NCBI RefSeq assembly: GCF_003664995.1
Contig: NZ_JFHL01000018.1
Coordinates: 62,001-126,000 of the forward strand
Length of the DNA: 64,000 bases
Source: Mesotoga sp. BH458_6_3_2_1
Lineage (GTDB): Bacteria; Thermotogota; Thermotogae; Petrotogales; Kosmotogaceae
Direction: 5' to 3'
Below are positions 1-7,956 of the stretch, piece by piece. Made by a program: the position numbers and the translations under genes. Below the pieces are notes generated by a model, which did no database searches, was not told the origin of the DNA, and saw only the letters and a program-made list of their open reading frames with translations. Numbering within the stretch: position 1 is the stretch's first letter; each line of letters opens with the position of its first letter.

Positions 1-98
1 GGGCTGGCGAAAGCGGATATCACGAATAGAATCGCAAGAGCTATTAACGGACCAAACTTCTCGTATTCGAATCGTCTACCAACATTTTCTCTTGCCAT
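1..98 (-). CDS. Sugar ABC transporter permease, N-terminal fragment
   Basis: Partial gene cut by the window edge; only about 32 codons from the ATG at 98 are present. The peptide starts MARENVGRRFEYEKFGP and runs into a hydrophobic stretch (LIALAILFVISAFAS), which fits the first membrane segment of a RbsC-type inner-membrane permease. Its ATG abuts the TAG stop of the upstream RbsA-type ATPase (TAGATG), so the two are almost certainly co-translated. The family is inferred mainly from this neighbour, because too little sequence is present to identify it alone. Confidence 0.7.
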   Translation of the reverse strand, partial: MARENVGRRFEYEKFGPLIALAILFVISAFAS

Positions 99-1592
99 CT
101 AAGCAACCCCCTTGAGTCCAGTGGCGTGAAGCATTATCTCCTCTTCATTAATATGCTCTCCTTCAAGAATTCCCGTAATCCTTCCTTCTTTCATAACGAT
201 CACGCGATTACACATGCCTATGATTTCTTCAAGTTCAGAGGATATTAGAATACAGGATACACCTTCCATAACTAGCTCGTTCATGAATCTGTAAATTTCT
301 CTTTTCGCGTTGACGTCAATTCCTCTCGTCGGTTCATCAAAGATGAATATTTCAGGCTCCGGATCGAGGGATTTGGCAAGAGACACTTTCTGCTGATTAC
401 CACCGCTGAAGAACTCCAGCCTCGTCTTCAGAGAGGCTGCCCTGATGTTGAATTTGTCGACGTACTTCTTTGTCTTCTCCTTCTCCAACTTGTTGTTGAT
501 CAGTATCTTAGAGTAGGCAGGCAGTGAAATAAGGGTGGTGTTCTTTATCATGTCGAACGAAGTGAGGACTCCACTTCCCTGGCGGTCTTCAGACAAGTAA
601 GCTATTTTGTTCTTCACGGCATCGATGGGAGACTTAATCTCGACGGATTTTCCGTTGATGCTGATCTTGCCAGAGTCTTTCTTCCTGATGCCAATGATCG
701 TCTCGGCAAGCTCTGTCCTTCCAGCGCCCACCAGACCAGCAAAGCCAAGAATCTCGCCTTTGCGAAGGCCGAAGGAAATGTCTTCCAGAAGGCCATGTGA
801 AGTAACATTTTCAACTTGAAAAACAATCTCTTCAGATGGCGAAACCTTCTCTGGAAAGACCTGGCTCAGTTCACGACCAACCATCCTCCTTGCCATTTCT
901 TCTTCATCTGCCTCGTCAGTTTGGCTGATGCTAATCGTCTTTCCATCTCTCAGAACCATAACCCTATCACAGATCTCCCTAACTTCCTTAAGTTTGTGAG
1001 ATATGTAGATAATCGTGACGCCGCTCTCCTTGAGATTCCTCATTAGGTCAAAAAGGGTCTCAATCTCATTTAGAGTTAGGACTGTTGTCGGTTCATCCAT
1101 TATCAGGAGCTTAGAATCAAAAGCAATTGCCTTAGCTATTTCAACCATCTGTTTTTGGGCTACGCTTAGCCTTTCAATTTTTTCCTCGGGATGTATTGAT
1201 TTCTTGAGCTCCTCCAGAAGTGAGACGGTCCTCTTCTTCATCTCTCTCTTTTTGAGGAAGCCTTTGCGCGTAATCTCACTGCCTAGAAAGATGTTTTCAT
1301 AGACGTTGAGTTCGTTGATCAGATTGAATTCCTGCGGAATCATGGAGATGCCTATCACTTTTGCATGCAAGGGGTCCTTGATATCTACTTCATTACCCTC
1401 AAAGAAGACTTTTCCCTCTGTAGGTGTGTAGATTCCACTGAGAATCTTGACAAGCGTAGACTTGCCGGCGCCATTTTCCCCGATTATCCCGAAGATTTCT
1501 CCTTTGTTTATTTCGATGTCAATATTGTCGAGAACTCTAACCCCTGAGAATTCCTTTGAAATTCCTTGGGTCTTTATCAGGGTATCACCCAT
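99..1592 (-). CDS. Sugar ABC transporter ATP-binding protein (RbsA/MglA type)
   Basis: Double ATPase of about 497 residues that powers import of a monosaccharide or polyol. Two nucleotide-binding domains are visible: the first has Walker A GENGAGKS (about residues 38-45) and Walker B LLIMDEPTT; the second has a degenerate P-loop GLVGAGRTE, the signature FSGGNQQK and DEPTRGID, the usual pattern for RbsA/MglA/XylG proteins. An in-frame ATG lies at 1607, but the ATG at 1592 is preceded by GAGGAG at a 7-base spacing and also removes the overlap with the upstream gene, so it is preferred. The permease follows directly. The substrate cannot be read from the sequence; the neighbouring dehydrogenase and isomerase suggest a sugar or inositol-like compound. 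Confidence 0.93.
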   Translation of the reverse strand: MGDTLIKTQGISKEFSGVRVLDNIDIEINKGEIFGIIGENGAGKSTLVKILSGIYTPTEGKVFFEGNEVDIKDPLHAKVIGISMIPQEFNLINELNVYENIFLGSEITRKGFLKKREMKKRTVSLLEELKKSIHPEEKIERLSVAQKQMVEIAKAIAFDSKLLIMDEPTTVLTLNEIETLFDLMRNLKESGVTIIYISHKLKEVREICDRVMVLRDGKTISISQTDEADEEEMARRMVGRELSQVFPEKVSPSEEIVFQVENVTSHGLLEDISFGLRKGEILGFAGLVGAGRTELAETIIGIRKKDSGKISINGKSVEIKSPIDAVKNKIAYLSEDRQGSGVLTSFDMIKNTTLISLPAYSKILINNKLEKEKTKKYVDKFNIRAASLKTRLEFFSGGNQQKVSLAKSLDPEPEIFIFDEPTRGIDVNAKREIYRFMNELVMEGVSCILISSELEEIIGMCNRVIVMKEGRITGILEGEHINEEEIMLHATGLKGVA

Positions 1593-1603
1593 TAGGTCAC
1601 TCC

Positions 1604-2596
1604 TCAACTTTTCATTGCATCGTCAAAAGCGACGTTTGAAGGCTCAAAGTCAACTTTCCTCACAAAATCAGCTGCTTCTTTCGCTCCGAATTCTCTTTCC
1701 ATTCCGCTGTCTTCCCATTCTACTGATAAGGGACCGCTATAACCTATGTCATTCAGTTCTCTAATGATCTCTTCAAAATCAACGTCACCGTGACCGAGTG
1801 ACCTGAAGTTCCATCCGCGTCTAGTGTCACCGAAGGTCATCATCGATCCAAGTATCCCTGCCCTTCCGTCTAGTGTCACTGCAGCGTCCTTCATGTGTAC
1901 ATGATAGATTCTTTCAGCGAAGTCCCTTACGAAAAGGTGGGGTTTGACTCCCTGCCAGATGAGGTGGCTTGGATCAAAATTGAAGCCAAGCGTCTTTCTG
2001 CCATTGAATGCTTTGAGCAACCTTTCTGCAGTGTAATAATCGAATGCAATCTCAGTGGGATGAACTTCGAGAGCGAAGGTAATTCCTTCGGCATCAAACT
2101 TATCGAAAATCGGAGTCCAGAGATCAACTATCTCTTTATAAGCATCTTCCACCATTTTCTCCGTTGTCTGGGGGAATGAATACCAGAACTTCCAAACAGG
2201 AGAACCCGTAAAGCCGGTCACCGTGTAACAGCCCATATTCTTCGCAGCCGTCGGTGCGTACATCATCTGTTCGATACCCCATGCTCGAATCTTTTCGGGA
2301 TTTCCTTCACAGCTTGCCGGTGCGAAGCCGTCAAGTCTGACATCGTACAGGTCACCTACACATTGCCCCATTAAGTGTGCTCCGATGGCCCAGCACTTCA
2401 GATTGTTTTTTTCGAGGATTCGCCTTCTTTCATCGACATACTTAGGATCCTTCGCAGCCATCTCGAGATTCATATGATCGCCCCAACATGCTATCTCTAA
2501 ACCATCATATCCCCATGAACTGGCCTTTTCACAGATTTCTTCGAAAGTGAGATCGGCCCACTGACCGGTAAATAGCGTAACAGGTCTCTTGCCCAT
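1604..2596 (-). CDS. Sugar phosphate isomerase/epimerase family protein (xylose isomerase-like TIM barrel)
   Basis: A 330-residue AP-endonuclease-2/xylose-isomerase-like TIM barrel. The expected divalent-metal ligands are visible as ALEVHPTE, NFDPSH, YHVHMKD and SVEWED. Enzymes of this superfamily isomerise or epimerise sugars, inosose-type compounds or keto-sugars. It is preceded by AGGAGG in front of the ATG at 2596, and lies between a Gfo/Idh/MocA oxidoreductase and a sugar ABC ATPase, so it probably acts on the imported or oxidised substrate in the cytoplasm. The exact reaction is unknown. The stop lies 11 bases upstream of the preferred ATPase start, so the ATPase ribosome binding site sits in this gene's end. 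Confidence 0.85.
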   Translation of the reverse strand: MGKRPVTLFTGQWADLTFEEICEKASSWGYDGLEIACWGDHMNLEMAAKDPKYVDERRRILEKNNLKCWAIGAHLMGQCVGDLYDVRLDGFAPASCEGNPEKIRAWGIEQMMYAPTAAKNMGCYTVTGFTGSPVWKFWYSFPQTTEKMVEDAYKEIVDLWTPIFDKFDAEGITFALEVHPTEIAFDYYTAERLLKAFNGRKTLGFNFDPSHLIWQGVKPHLFVRDFAERIYHVHMKDAAVTLDGRAGILGSMMTFGDTRRGWNFRSLGHGDVDFEEIIRELNDIGYSGPLSVEWEDSGMEREFGAKEAADFVRKVDFEPSNVAFDDAMKS

Positions 2597-2611
2597 ACTT
2601 AAGCCTCCTAA

Positions 2612-3775
2612 TTACAGATCTAGCCAAACGCTTCCCTTCTGGGAGCTCTCGACTGCCTTTCCAATGAATCTAACTCCTGCCAGACCATCCTCTACTGTGG
2701 GGAAGTCGGCGCCAGAGAGATCTTCTCCATTTTTCTTTTTTATAAGAGTCGTTGCGAAATTCCTGTATATGTTCGCAAAAGCTTCGTAGTACCCTTCGGG
2801 ATGTCCCGCAGGTATTCTGGAGACGTTTGCCGCTGACGGGAGCATGTAACCTCCGCCTCTTGAAAGAATCTGAACAGGTCCCCCCACATACGCGACCTTC
2901 AGGTAGTTAGGATTTTCCTGATCCCATTCTATAGAACCCTTGCTTCCGAAAACTCTTACCTTAAGACCATTGTCGTGACCGATTGCGACCTGTGATGCCC
3001 AGAAAACTCCTCTAGCCCCATTTTCGAACCTGACGAGAATTTCTGCGTTGTCATCCAGCGCCCTGCCGGGAACAAATGAGTCCAGACTTGCGCAAATCGA
3101 ATTCAGTTTCAAGCCTGTAATGTAAGCCACAGTGTTTTCAATGTGGCTTCCAATATCTCCGACGCAATTTGATTTACCTGTCTGAGAGGGGTCGGTTCTC
3201 CAGGAAGCCTGCATGTTGCCCGTGTCTTCTAATCGAGTTGCCAGCCAATCCTGTGCATACTCGCCCATTACAACTCGGACTTCTCCAATATCGCCCCTTT
3301 GTACCATTTCTCTGGCATGTTTGACCATTGCATAACCGGAATAAGCGTAAGTGACCGCAAAGAGAAGGTTTTTCTCTTTCGCAAGATCCGCCAACTCTTT
3401 TGCTTCTGTTTCATCAACTGTAAGAGGTTTCTCACAAACGACGTTAATATCTGCTTCGAGAAATTCCTTTGCGATTGGGAAGTGAGTAGCGTTTGGGGTG
3501 CAGATACTCACAAAGTCTATTCCATCTTCTCTAGCAGACTCTTTGGAGGCCATTTCCTTGAAATCTTTATAGACTCTGTCGTCAGAAACACAGAGTTTCT
3601 TTGCGGTTCTAACTGTGTCGTCGTAATAGATCGAGAAACAGCCAGCAACAAGCTTCGCAAGACCGTCCATTGCTATTGCTTTTCTATGAACATCACCAAT
3701 AAACGAACCTTCGCCCCCACCTACCATTCCGTATTTTAACTTACCTGCTGAGGCGACTTCTTTGCCTTCAATCAT
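2612..3775 (-). CDS. Gfo/Idh/MocA family NAD(P)-dependent oxidoreductase
   Basis: About 387 residues with an N-terminal Rossmann domain ([13 protein letters not shown] near residues 16-28) and the family signature CEKPLTVD, followed by the C-terminal alpha/beta substrate domain ([16 protein letters not shown] contains the typical catalytic-region His). These enzymes oxidise or reduce sugars, inositols or derived ketones with NAD(P). An in-frame start exists at 3886, but the ATG at 3775 is preceded by GAGGTG and begins just before the Rossmann fold; the upstream extension looks non-coding and overlaps a TATAAT. It is the first gene of the sugar cluster that continues with the isomerase-like protein, 15 bases downstream. 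Substrate unknown. Confidence 0.9.
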   Translation of the reverse strand: MIEGKEVASAGKLKYGMVGGGEGSFIGDVHRKAIAMDGLAKLVAGCFSIYYDDTVRTAKKLCVSDDRVYKDFKEMASKESAREDGIDFVSICTPNATHFPIAKEFLEADINVVCEKPLTVDETEAKELADLAKEKNLLFAVTYAYSGYAMVKHAREMVQRGDIGEVRVVMGEYAQDWLATRLEDTGNMQASWRTDPSQTGKSNCVGDIGSHIENTVAYITGLKLNSICASLDSFVPGRALDDNAEILVRFENGARGVFWASQVAIGHDNGLKVRVFGSKGSIEWDQENPNYLKVAYVGGPVQILSRGGGYMLPSAANVSRIPAGHPEGYYEAFANIYRNFATTLIKKKNGEDLSGADFPTVEDGLAGVRFIGKAVESSQKGSVWLDL

Positions 3776-3851
3776 TTCACTCACCTCGAGTATATTTGTT
3801 TTTCTTACGGCAGAATACAGAGAAAAGGAGGAAATTCCCCTATTCTCTAAA

Positions 3852-3857
3852 ATTATA
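3852..3857 (-). promoter_or_regulatory. Candidate -10 box for the first sugar cluster
   Basis: A perfect TATAAT on the minus strand about 76 bases upstream of the oxidoreductase ATG. No good -35 is seen at the standard distance, so this is a weak prediction based on position and the -10 match only. Confidence 0.35.
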
Positions 3858-4077
3858 GCTAAAATCGGACTCAATTCTTGCATCATATCTGGCTCAAATA
3901 ACAGGAGGAAAACGGAAGAATTTTGTGAGAAACTGAATTGATTTTTGCTGTTTTCATCAGATGGACCCTAATCATCTCAGATCGTTCCTAGAGCGCTTAG
4001 AAGACGCTTGCACTTATAGCATCGTGTTGTCTTTAATTTTTTGCTCCATAAAAATATTTATTCAGTGGAAAGAGAGC
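3858..4077. other. Intergenic region between the ABC-2 operon end and the first sugar cluster
   Basis: About 220 bases, AT-rich, with no open reading frame that has coding character and a ribosome binding site. It lies upstream of the oxidoreductase promoter and beyond the hairpin that ends the ABC-2 export operon. Nothing further was recognised. Confidence 0.5.
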
Positions 4078-4096
4078 GGCGGGGGAATTCCCCGCC
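4078..4096 (-). terminator. Stem-loop after the ABC-2 export operon
   Basis: GGCGGGG and CCCCGCC arms (4078-4084 and 4090-4096) around a 5-base loop start immediately after the stop of the last permease gene. On the minus strand the stem is followed by the pyrimidine-rich GCTCTCTTTCC, not a clean T-run, so it may be a weak intrinsic terminator or an RNA-stabilising 3' hairpin. Confidence 0.6.
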
Positions 4097-5107
4097 TCAG
4101 TTTTGATAAGTCTGGAGTCCCCTTTTTATCTTACTCTTCATCAAAAGGAATAATATAGCTGTCGTAAGACAGATCCAGAAAATCTGAAAAGCAAAACCGC
4201 TCCATTTTGAGCTCAGGTTCAGAATATCTCGTAACGCCACGAATGACCAGTAAGTAGGGGACCAGAAGAATATCCATTGCGCTCTCTCTGGAAGAATAAA
4301 AGCTAGCATCACAGGCATAAGCAAAAGCCAACCGCTAATCTTCATGTTTGCAATGCCGCTCATTTGAGAGGATGAAACCACACCGATGAGAAAGCCGAAA
4401 ACTATTCCGATCATCGAGCTCACAACGCAAACGATCATCAGTTTTAGATAGTCGATGCTGGGGATATCGAATATCAAGGTCGCAACTAGCGCATGGAATA
4501 GAGGAATCACAATTCCCATGATACTTCTGCCGAAAATGAGTTCATTCTTTGTGATAGGAGTTACCATGAGAGCCCTCATAGCTCCGGACTCTTTCTCTTC
4601 TATTATGTTGAATCCTATAACCATACCGCCAAGAACAAAAGAAATTATGACTACAAAGCTGAAACCAAACACCGTAATCGGAGGAACGAACCTTCCTTTA
4701 TTGCTCTCCTCAACTTCGAGCGATCTCCATACTTCAAATTGAATTCCTGACAAAATTAGTTTCGCGGCTTCTTCGATTTCCTTCGATTCGTTTCCTTGAA
4801 GAACGAGGTTAAATGATTCTCCGTCATAATATATGCCGATAACATCGGTCGCTTCTTCGACTCTTTCTTTCAACTCAGCTTCAGATACAGTAAATTCAAT
4901 ATCGCCGAACTTGTTTAGGATCTCCGCAGTCTCTTCCTGCCCGCTGATAGTAACGAAATTCAGAGAAAGGGTTTGAAACCCAGGAGCAATTACCCTGAAG
5001 AAGAATGAAAAGATAATTGGAGTCAGGAGTATGTATATTACTATCTTATCCCGGCTACCATTTACAACATCGATTCTGAAGATATTGAATATTCTCTTAA
5101 GGCTCAT
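4097..5107 (-). CDS. ABC-2 type transporter permease
   Basis: 336 residues: one N-terminal membrane segment (IVIYILLTPIIFSFFF), a roughly 130-residue extracytoplasmic domain, then a five- to six-helix C-terminal bundle with the motif IIEEKESGAMRALMVTPITKNEL typical of the ABC2_membrane_3/NatB-like family. It is the second of two homologous permeases and probably forms a heterodimer with the one encoded at 5119-6159, energised by the ATPase at 6159-7013. Export is expected for this family; the substrate (drug, lipid or peptide) is unknown. A TetR gene at the head of the operon suggests it is induced by its substrate. The start follows GGTGG. Confidence 0.88.
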   Translation of the reverse strand: MSLKRIFNIFRIDVVNGSRDKIVIYILLTPIIFSFFFRVIAPGFQTLSLNFVTISGQEETAEILNKFGDIEFTVSEAELKERVEEATDVIGIYYDGESFNLVLQGNESKEIEEAAKLILSGIQFEVWRSLEVEESNKGRFVPPITVFGFSFVVIISFVLGGMVIGFNIIEEKESGAMRALMVTPITKNELIFGRSIMGIVIPLFHALVATLIFDIPSIDYLKLMIVCVVSSMIGIVFGFLIGVVSSSQMSGIANMKISGWLLLMPVMLAFILPERAQWIFFWSPTYWSFVALRDILNLSSKWSGFAFQIFWICLTTAILFLLMKSKIKRGLQTYQN

Positions 5108-5118
5108 CTCTACACCAC

Positions 5119-6159
5119 CTAACCTTTTCTCAGTCGGAGTTTGTAGGTCGTCACTGCAATCAGAAAAGCAGCAGCGGCTTCGATCGCAACTAGAATCAAG
5201 CCAGAAATCTCAGATGAACTAAACTCTGGGAAAACCGCCCCCTTCAAAGCAAATAGAATGGGATAGGTTGGAAGAATTCTCAGATACCATGGAGAAAAGC
5301 CTTCTGAAAAGTACGATAGCATAGGCAACGTAAAAACCACTGTCAGAGCAAGCATAGCGGCCATTGACTGAGATAGGTTCTTGTAGAAGCTTGCCACTAT
5401 GAGGGAGACAGAAGTTGATAGGAAGCTGCCGACAACTACAATTATTATGAGTATGAAGTAATCGGCTCCAAGGCCAACAACCAGCGGAGTAAGAATAAAG
5501 GTAAAGACAATTCCCAGAAGCGCAAGAAGTATTACTTTCGCTCCCAGGTATTCCCAGATCTTACCGGGCGTTACCGAATATGCGTGGAGAGTCTTCTGCG
5601 ACTTCTCGCTAAATACCATTGCAAATACCATTATCATTCCCATCATCACCGCTTCGAACATCAAGAATATGGGTAGGAAGGACTTGTTGAAGGGAATCTT
5701 ATCCGAAGTGCTTTGAATCTCGTGAAGGTACTCAATGTCTCTTTCAGAGGTAAATTCAACATCAGGACCAGCCAAAAAGGTTGCAACGAAGAGTTTAATG
5801 AATTCTTTAGTCTCAGCATCTTCATGACCCTGGAATACTAGTTCGATCGATGGAGAAGAAATACTGCCTTTGACTATAATACCGATGCTGTTGAATCTCC
5901 CGTTCATTAAACTATCCATTTCTTCCCGGCTATTTACTATGGATAGTGAGGCCTGTGATTCACTGGAATCGAGTTGCAACATGGTCGCCAGTTCATCATT
6001 CTCAGTTAGCAAGACCAGCTCGATGTTAGTTGAGAGATCCTCGGGGAGCAAGAAGGTCATCAAGAGGAAATAAGCCATCGCCAGTCCCACAGTCAACAAG
6101 AAGAAGTGACTTCTCCATCCAAGTTTGACTTCCTTCAAAATGTTTGTGAAGAGTCTCAT
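5119..6159 (-). CDS. ABC-2 type transporter permease
   Basis: 346 residues with the same layout as the following permease: an N-terminal membrane helix, an extracytoplasmic domain, then a C-terminal helical bundle beginning MIMVFAMVFSEKSQKTLHAYSVTPGKIWEYLGAK, an ABC-2 signature. Its ATG shares one base with the TAA stop of the ATPase gene (TAATG on the coding strand), indicating translational coupling. The two permeases are similar in design but clearly diverged in sequence, consistent with a heterodimeric exporter. Confidence 0.88.
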   Translation of the reverse strand: MRLFTNILKEVKLGWRSHFFLLTVGLAMAYFLLMTFLLPEDLSTNIELVLLTENDELATMLQLDSSESQASLSIVNSREEMDSLMNGRFNSIGIIVKGSISSPSIELVFQGHEDAETKEFIKLFVATFLAGPDVEFTSERDIEYLHEIQSTSDKIPFNKSFLPIFLMFEAVMMGMIMVFAMVFSEKSQKTLHAYSVTPGKIWEYLGAKVILLALLGIVFTFILTPLVVGLGADYFILIIIVVVGSFLSTSVSLIVASFYKNLSQSMAAMLALTVVFTLPMLSYFSEGFSPWYLRILPTYPILFALKGAVFPEFSSSEISGLILVAIEAAAAFLIAVTTYKLRLRKG

Positions 6160-7013
6160 TACTTCAACTCCTCTCCCGTAGCCTTTATAAATATCTCTTC
6201 GAGAGTGGCCTCCTTAGAGTGAATCGTCTCGATTACCTCAGAGTTGAGCAGAGAATTCAGCCTTTCTCTGTCGGCCGGTTGGGTCAGCGAGATCTTTTCC
6301 TTTCTGAGTGAACCATTTGCTTTGTACTCGACCTCTACCAAACGTTTCCCGTACTTCAGTTTCAGGTTCCTTGGAGAGTCAATAAGGGAGATCTCTCCAG
6401 AAACGATAAATGCCACTCTATCACACAGTTCATCTGCTACATGCATGTTATGCGTCGTCAGGAAAATCGTCGTGCCTTCACTGTTTTTTTCTTTGATTAC
6501 CTTCCTTATTGATGCGGAAGTCGAGGGATCGAGCCCCGATACGGGCTCGTCAAGGAACCAGATCTTCGGACTGTTAATGAGAGAACGGGCAAAGACAAGT
6601 CTTTGCTGCATTCCCTTCGAGTACTCCCCCGCCTTCTTTTTGGCAGCTTCTTTGAGACCGACCATTTCCAGTAAATTCATTGGATCTGCCGTGGGTACAT
6701 CGTAAAGGCTAGCGAAGTATTCAAGGTTTTCGAGACCCGTAAGCTTGAGATAAAGATTCGGATTTTCGAAAGATACGCCGACCCTGTTATAGAATTCTGA
6801 GGTGAGTTGTGAAACATCTACATCCATGACCCTTGCAGAGCCCTTCTGGAGTGGCAGCAGGCCGGTCAATATCTTTTGGGTTGTCGATTTTCCTGCCCCG
6901 TTAGGACCCAAGAAGCCGAAAACTTCACCTTCTTTTACTTCGAATGAAATGCCCTTCACCGCATATTCCGTATTATTACTGTACGAGTAATATAGGTTAT
7001 TTACTTCAATCAT
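6159..7013 (-). CDS. ABC transporter ATP-binding protein (exporter type)
   Basis: 284-residue cytoplasmic ATPase. Walker A is GPNGAGKST (about residues 35-43), the signature region is EYSKGMQQRLVFARSL, Walker B is IWFLDEPVSGLDP, and the H-loop is FLTTHNMH. A C-terminal extension of about 70 residues resembles the regulatory tail of CcmA/NatA-type drug exporters. It overlaps the TetR gene by 8 bases and is coupled to the next permease by a one-base overlap, so all four genes form one operon. Confidence 0.92.
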   Translation of the reverse strand: MIEVNNLYYSYSNNTEYAVKGISFEVKEGEVFGFLGPNGAGKSTTQKILTGLLPLQKGSARVMDVDVSQLTSEFYNRVGVSFENPNLYLKLTGLENLEYFASLYDVPTADPMNLLEMVGLKEAAKKKAGEYSKGMQQRLVFARSLINSPKIWFLDEPVSGLDPSTSASIRKVIKEKNSEGTTIFLTTHNMHVADELCDRVAFIVSGEISLIDSPRNLKLKYGKRLVEVEYKANGSLRKEKISLTQPADRERLNSLLNSEVIETIHSKEATLEEIFIKATGEELK

Positions 7014-7632
7014 AATCTACTCTCCTTTTCATACCGTATTCAAGCAACTTGATAAGTGAAAGATACTTATCTCTTGCCCGTTCTGAAATCATTCCTTCAC
7101 TGTCGGATCTGACCATTTCGCTCAGCGAGAGCATAAAAGCAGTTATGAGCTTCGCAGTCATTTCTGGATCGACCCATTCAGCGATCTCACCGCTATCTTT
7201 ACCCCGTTTAATCAAAGAACTGATCAGGTCGTTGCTTGAGGGAGCGTACTCTCCCAGGATTTTGTTCATCAATGATTTGTTTGCGACCAAGTCATCGCTG
7301 ATTTTTGAAAGCCGGGGATCATCCTCGGCCATTTTGATTCCGGCTCCAACCATAATTCTCAGAATTTCGAAAATACTTGATTTCTCAAGAGAGTCCCTTA
7401 TACCGGTCATCATCTGCATCTTCTTTTCAAAGACAATGTCCAGTATATGCTTGAAGATATCACTCTTGTCTCTGAAGTACTGATAAAAACTACCTTTAGG
7501 AATGGAGGATTTTCTTACTATTTCATTTACCTTGGCGTTTTCAAAACCATTCTCGGCAAATTCATCTACGGCTGCCTCGATTATTCTTTCCTTCTTTTCG
7601 TCAGGCAGATTGAAAAATGTCTCTGTCGGCAT
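7006..7632 (-). CDS. TetR/AcrR family transcriptional regulator
   Basis: 208 residues. The N-terminal domain (about residues 10-60) has the TetR helix-turn-helix pattern: RIIEAAVDEFAENGFENAKVNEIVRKSSIPKGSFYQYFRDK. The remaining helices form the ligand-binding and dimer domain, which differs between members, so the inducer is unknown. It heads the operon with an ABC-2 exporter and starts downstream of AGGAGGTG. Three ATGAC-N6-GTCAT repeats sit in its promoter, so it very probably represses its own operon until a toxic substrate binds. Confidence 0.92.
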   Translation of the reverse strand: MPTETFFNLPDEKKERIIEAAVDEFAENGFENAKVNEIVRKSSIPKGSFYQYFRDKSDIFKHILDIVFEKKMQMMTGIRDSLEKSSIFEILRIMVGAGIKMAEDDPRLSKISDDLVANKSLMNKILGEYAPSSNDLISSLIKRGKDSGEIAEWVDPEMTAKLITAFMLSLSEMVRSDSEGMISERARDKYLSLIKLLEYGMKRRVDYD

Positions 7633-7646
7633 TTACTCACCTCCTA

Positions 7647-7662
7647 ATGACCACATAGTCAT
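7647..7662. promoter_or_regulatory. Candidate TetR operator 1 (ATGAC-N6-GTCAT)
   Basis: Inverted repeat ATGAC CACATA GTCAT lying between the -10 box and the ribosome binding site of the TetR gene. Half-sites and spacer length match the two other copies. Binding by the adjacent TetR protein is inferred. Confidence 0.6.
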
Positions 7663-7678
7663 ATGACCGGTCAGTCAT
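7663..7678. promoter_or_regulatory. Candidate TetR operator 2 (ATGAC-N6-GTCAT)
   Basis: ATGAC CGGTCA GTCAT, directly abutting operator 1 (centres 16 bp apart) and ending one base from the TATAAT at 7679-7684. Flanking bases extend the arms to ATATGAC/GTCATAT. It would cover the transcription start. Confidence 0.65.
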
Positions 7679-7684
7679 ATTATA
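7679..7684 (-). promoter_or_regulatory. -10 box of the tetR-ABC exporter operon
   Basis: Perfect TATAAT on the minus strand 47 bases upstream of the TetR start codon, embedded between operators 2 and 3. The -35 region (about 7702-7708) is a poor match. Confidence 0.55.
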
Positions 7685-7707
7685 CATTGCCAGACCCATC
7701 GTTCGCT

Positions 7708-7729
7708 AACATGACCGAACGGTCATGTT
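7708..7729. promoter_or_regulatory. Candidate TetR operator 3 (22-bp palindrome)
   Basis: Perfect 10-bp arms AACATGACCG and CGGTCATGTT around a 2-base AA spacer, containing the same ATGAC-N6-GTCAT core (7711-7726). Its centre is 48 bp from operator 2 (three times the 16-bp spacing of the first pair) and it overlaps or adjoins the -35 region. Confidence 0.7.
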
Positions 7730-7862
7730 AAGTCGAGATTAAAAGGAGTATCCTGAATCGGGCCGTTTTGGTTAGATCTCATGAAGCTTCTCTTATAAGA
7801 CTAAGTTACTGCAGAAGCCATCTGCACAAGATCAAAAGAAGCGAATAATCAATTGACTTTTC

Positions 7863-7883
7863 ATTGATATATTATCTATCAAT
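7863..7883. repeat. Inverted repeat ATTGATA-N7-TATCAAT
   Basis: Perfect 7-bp arms with a 7-bp AT-rich spacer, in the gap between the ribose operon terminator and the TetR promoter. A TTGACT lies just to its left on the plus strand, but no plus-strand gene follows. Function unknown. Confidence 0.5.
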
Positions 7884-7911
7884 CGTGGTTGATGAAGAAT
7901 CACCGAAGAAT

Positions 7912-7941
7912 AAAAAAAGAGAGCGGCATCTCGCCGCTCTC
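7912..7941 (-). terminator. Intrinsic terminator of the ribose-type operon
   Basis: Stem GAGAGCGGC/GCCGCTCTC (7919-7927 and 7933-7941) with a 5-base loop, followed on the minus strand by a run of seven T (7912-7918). It lies about 16 bases after the rbsB stop codon. A textbook Rho-independent terminator. Confidence 0.93.
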
Positions 7942-7956
7942 AAGAAAAATTGCAGC

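Noticed and set aside
7853-7881. Plus-strand TTGACT as a promoter
   Set aside because: No -10 box at a proper distance and no plus-strand gene downstream.
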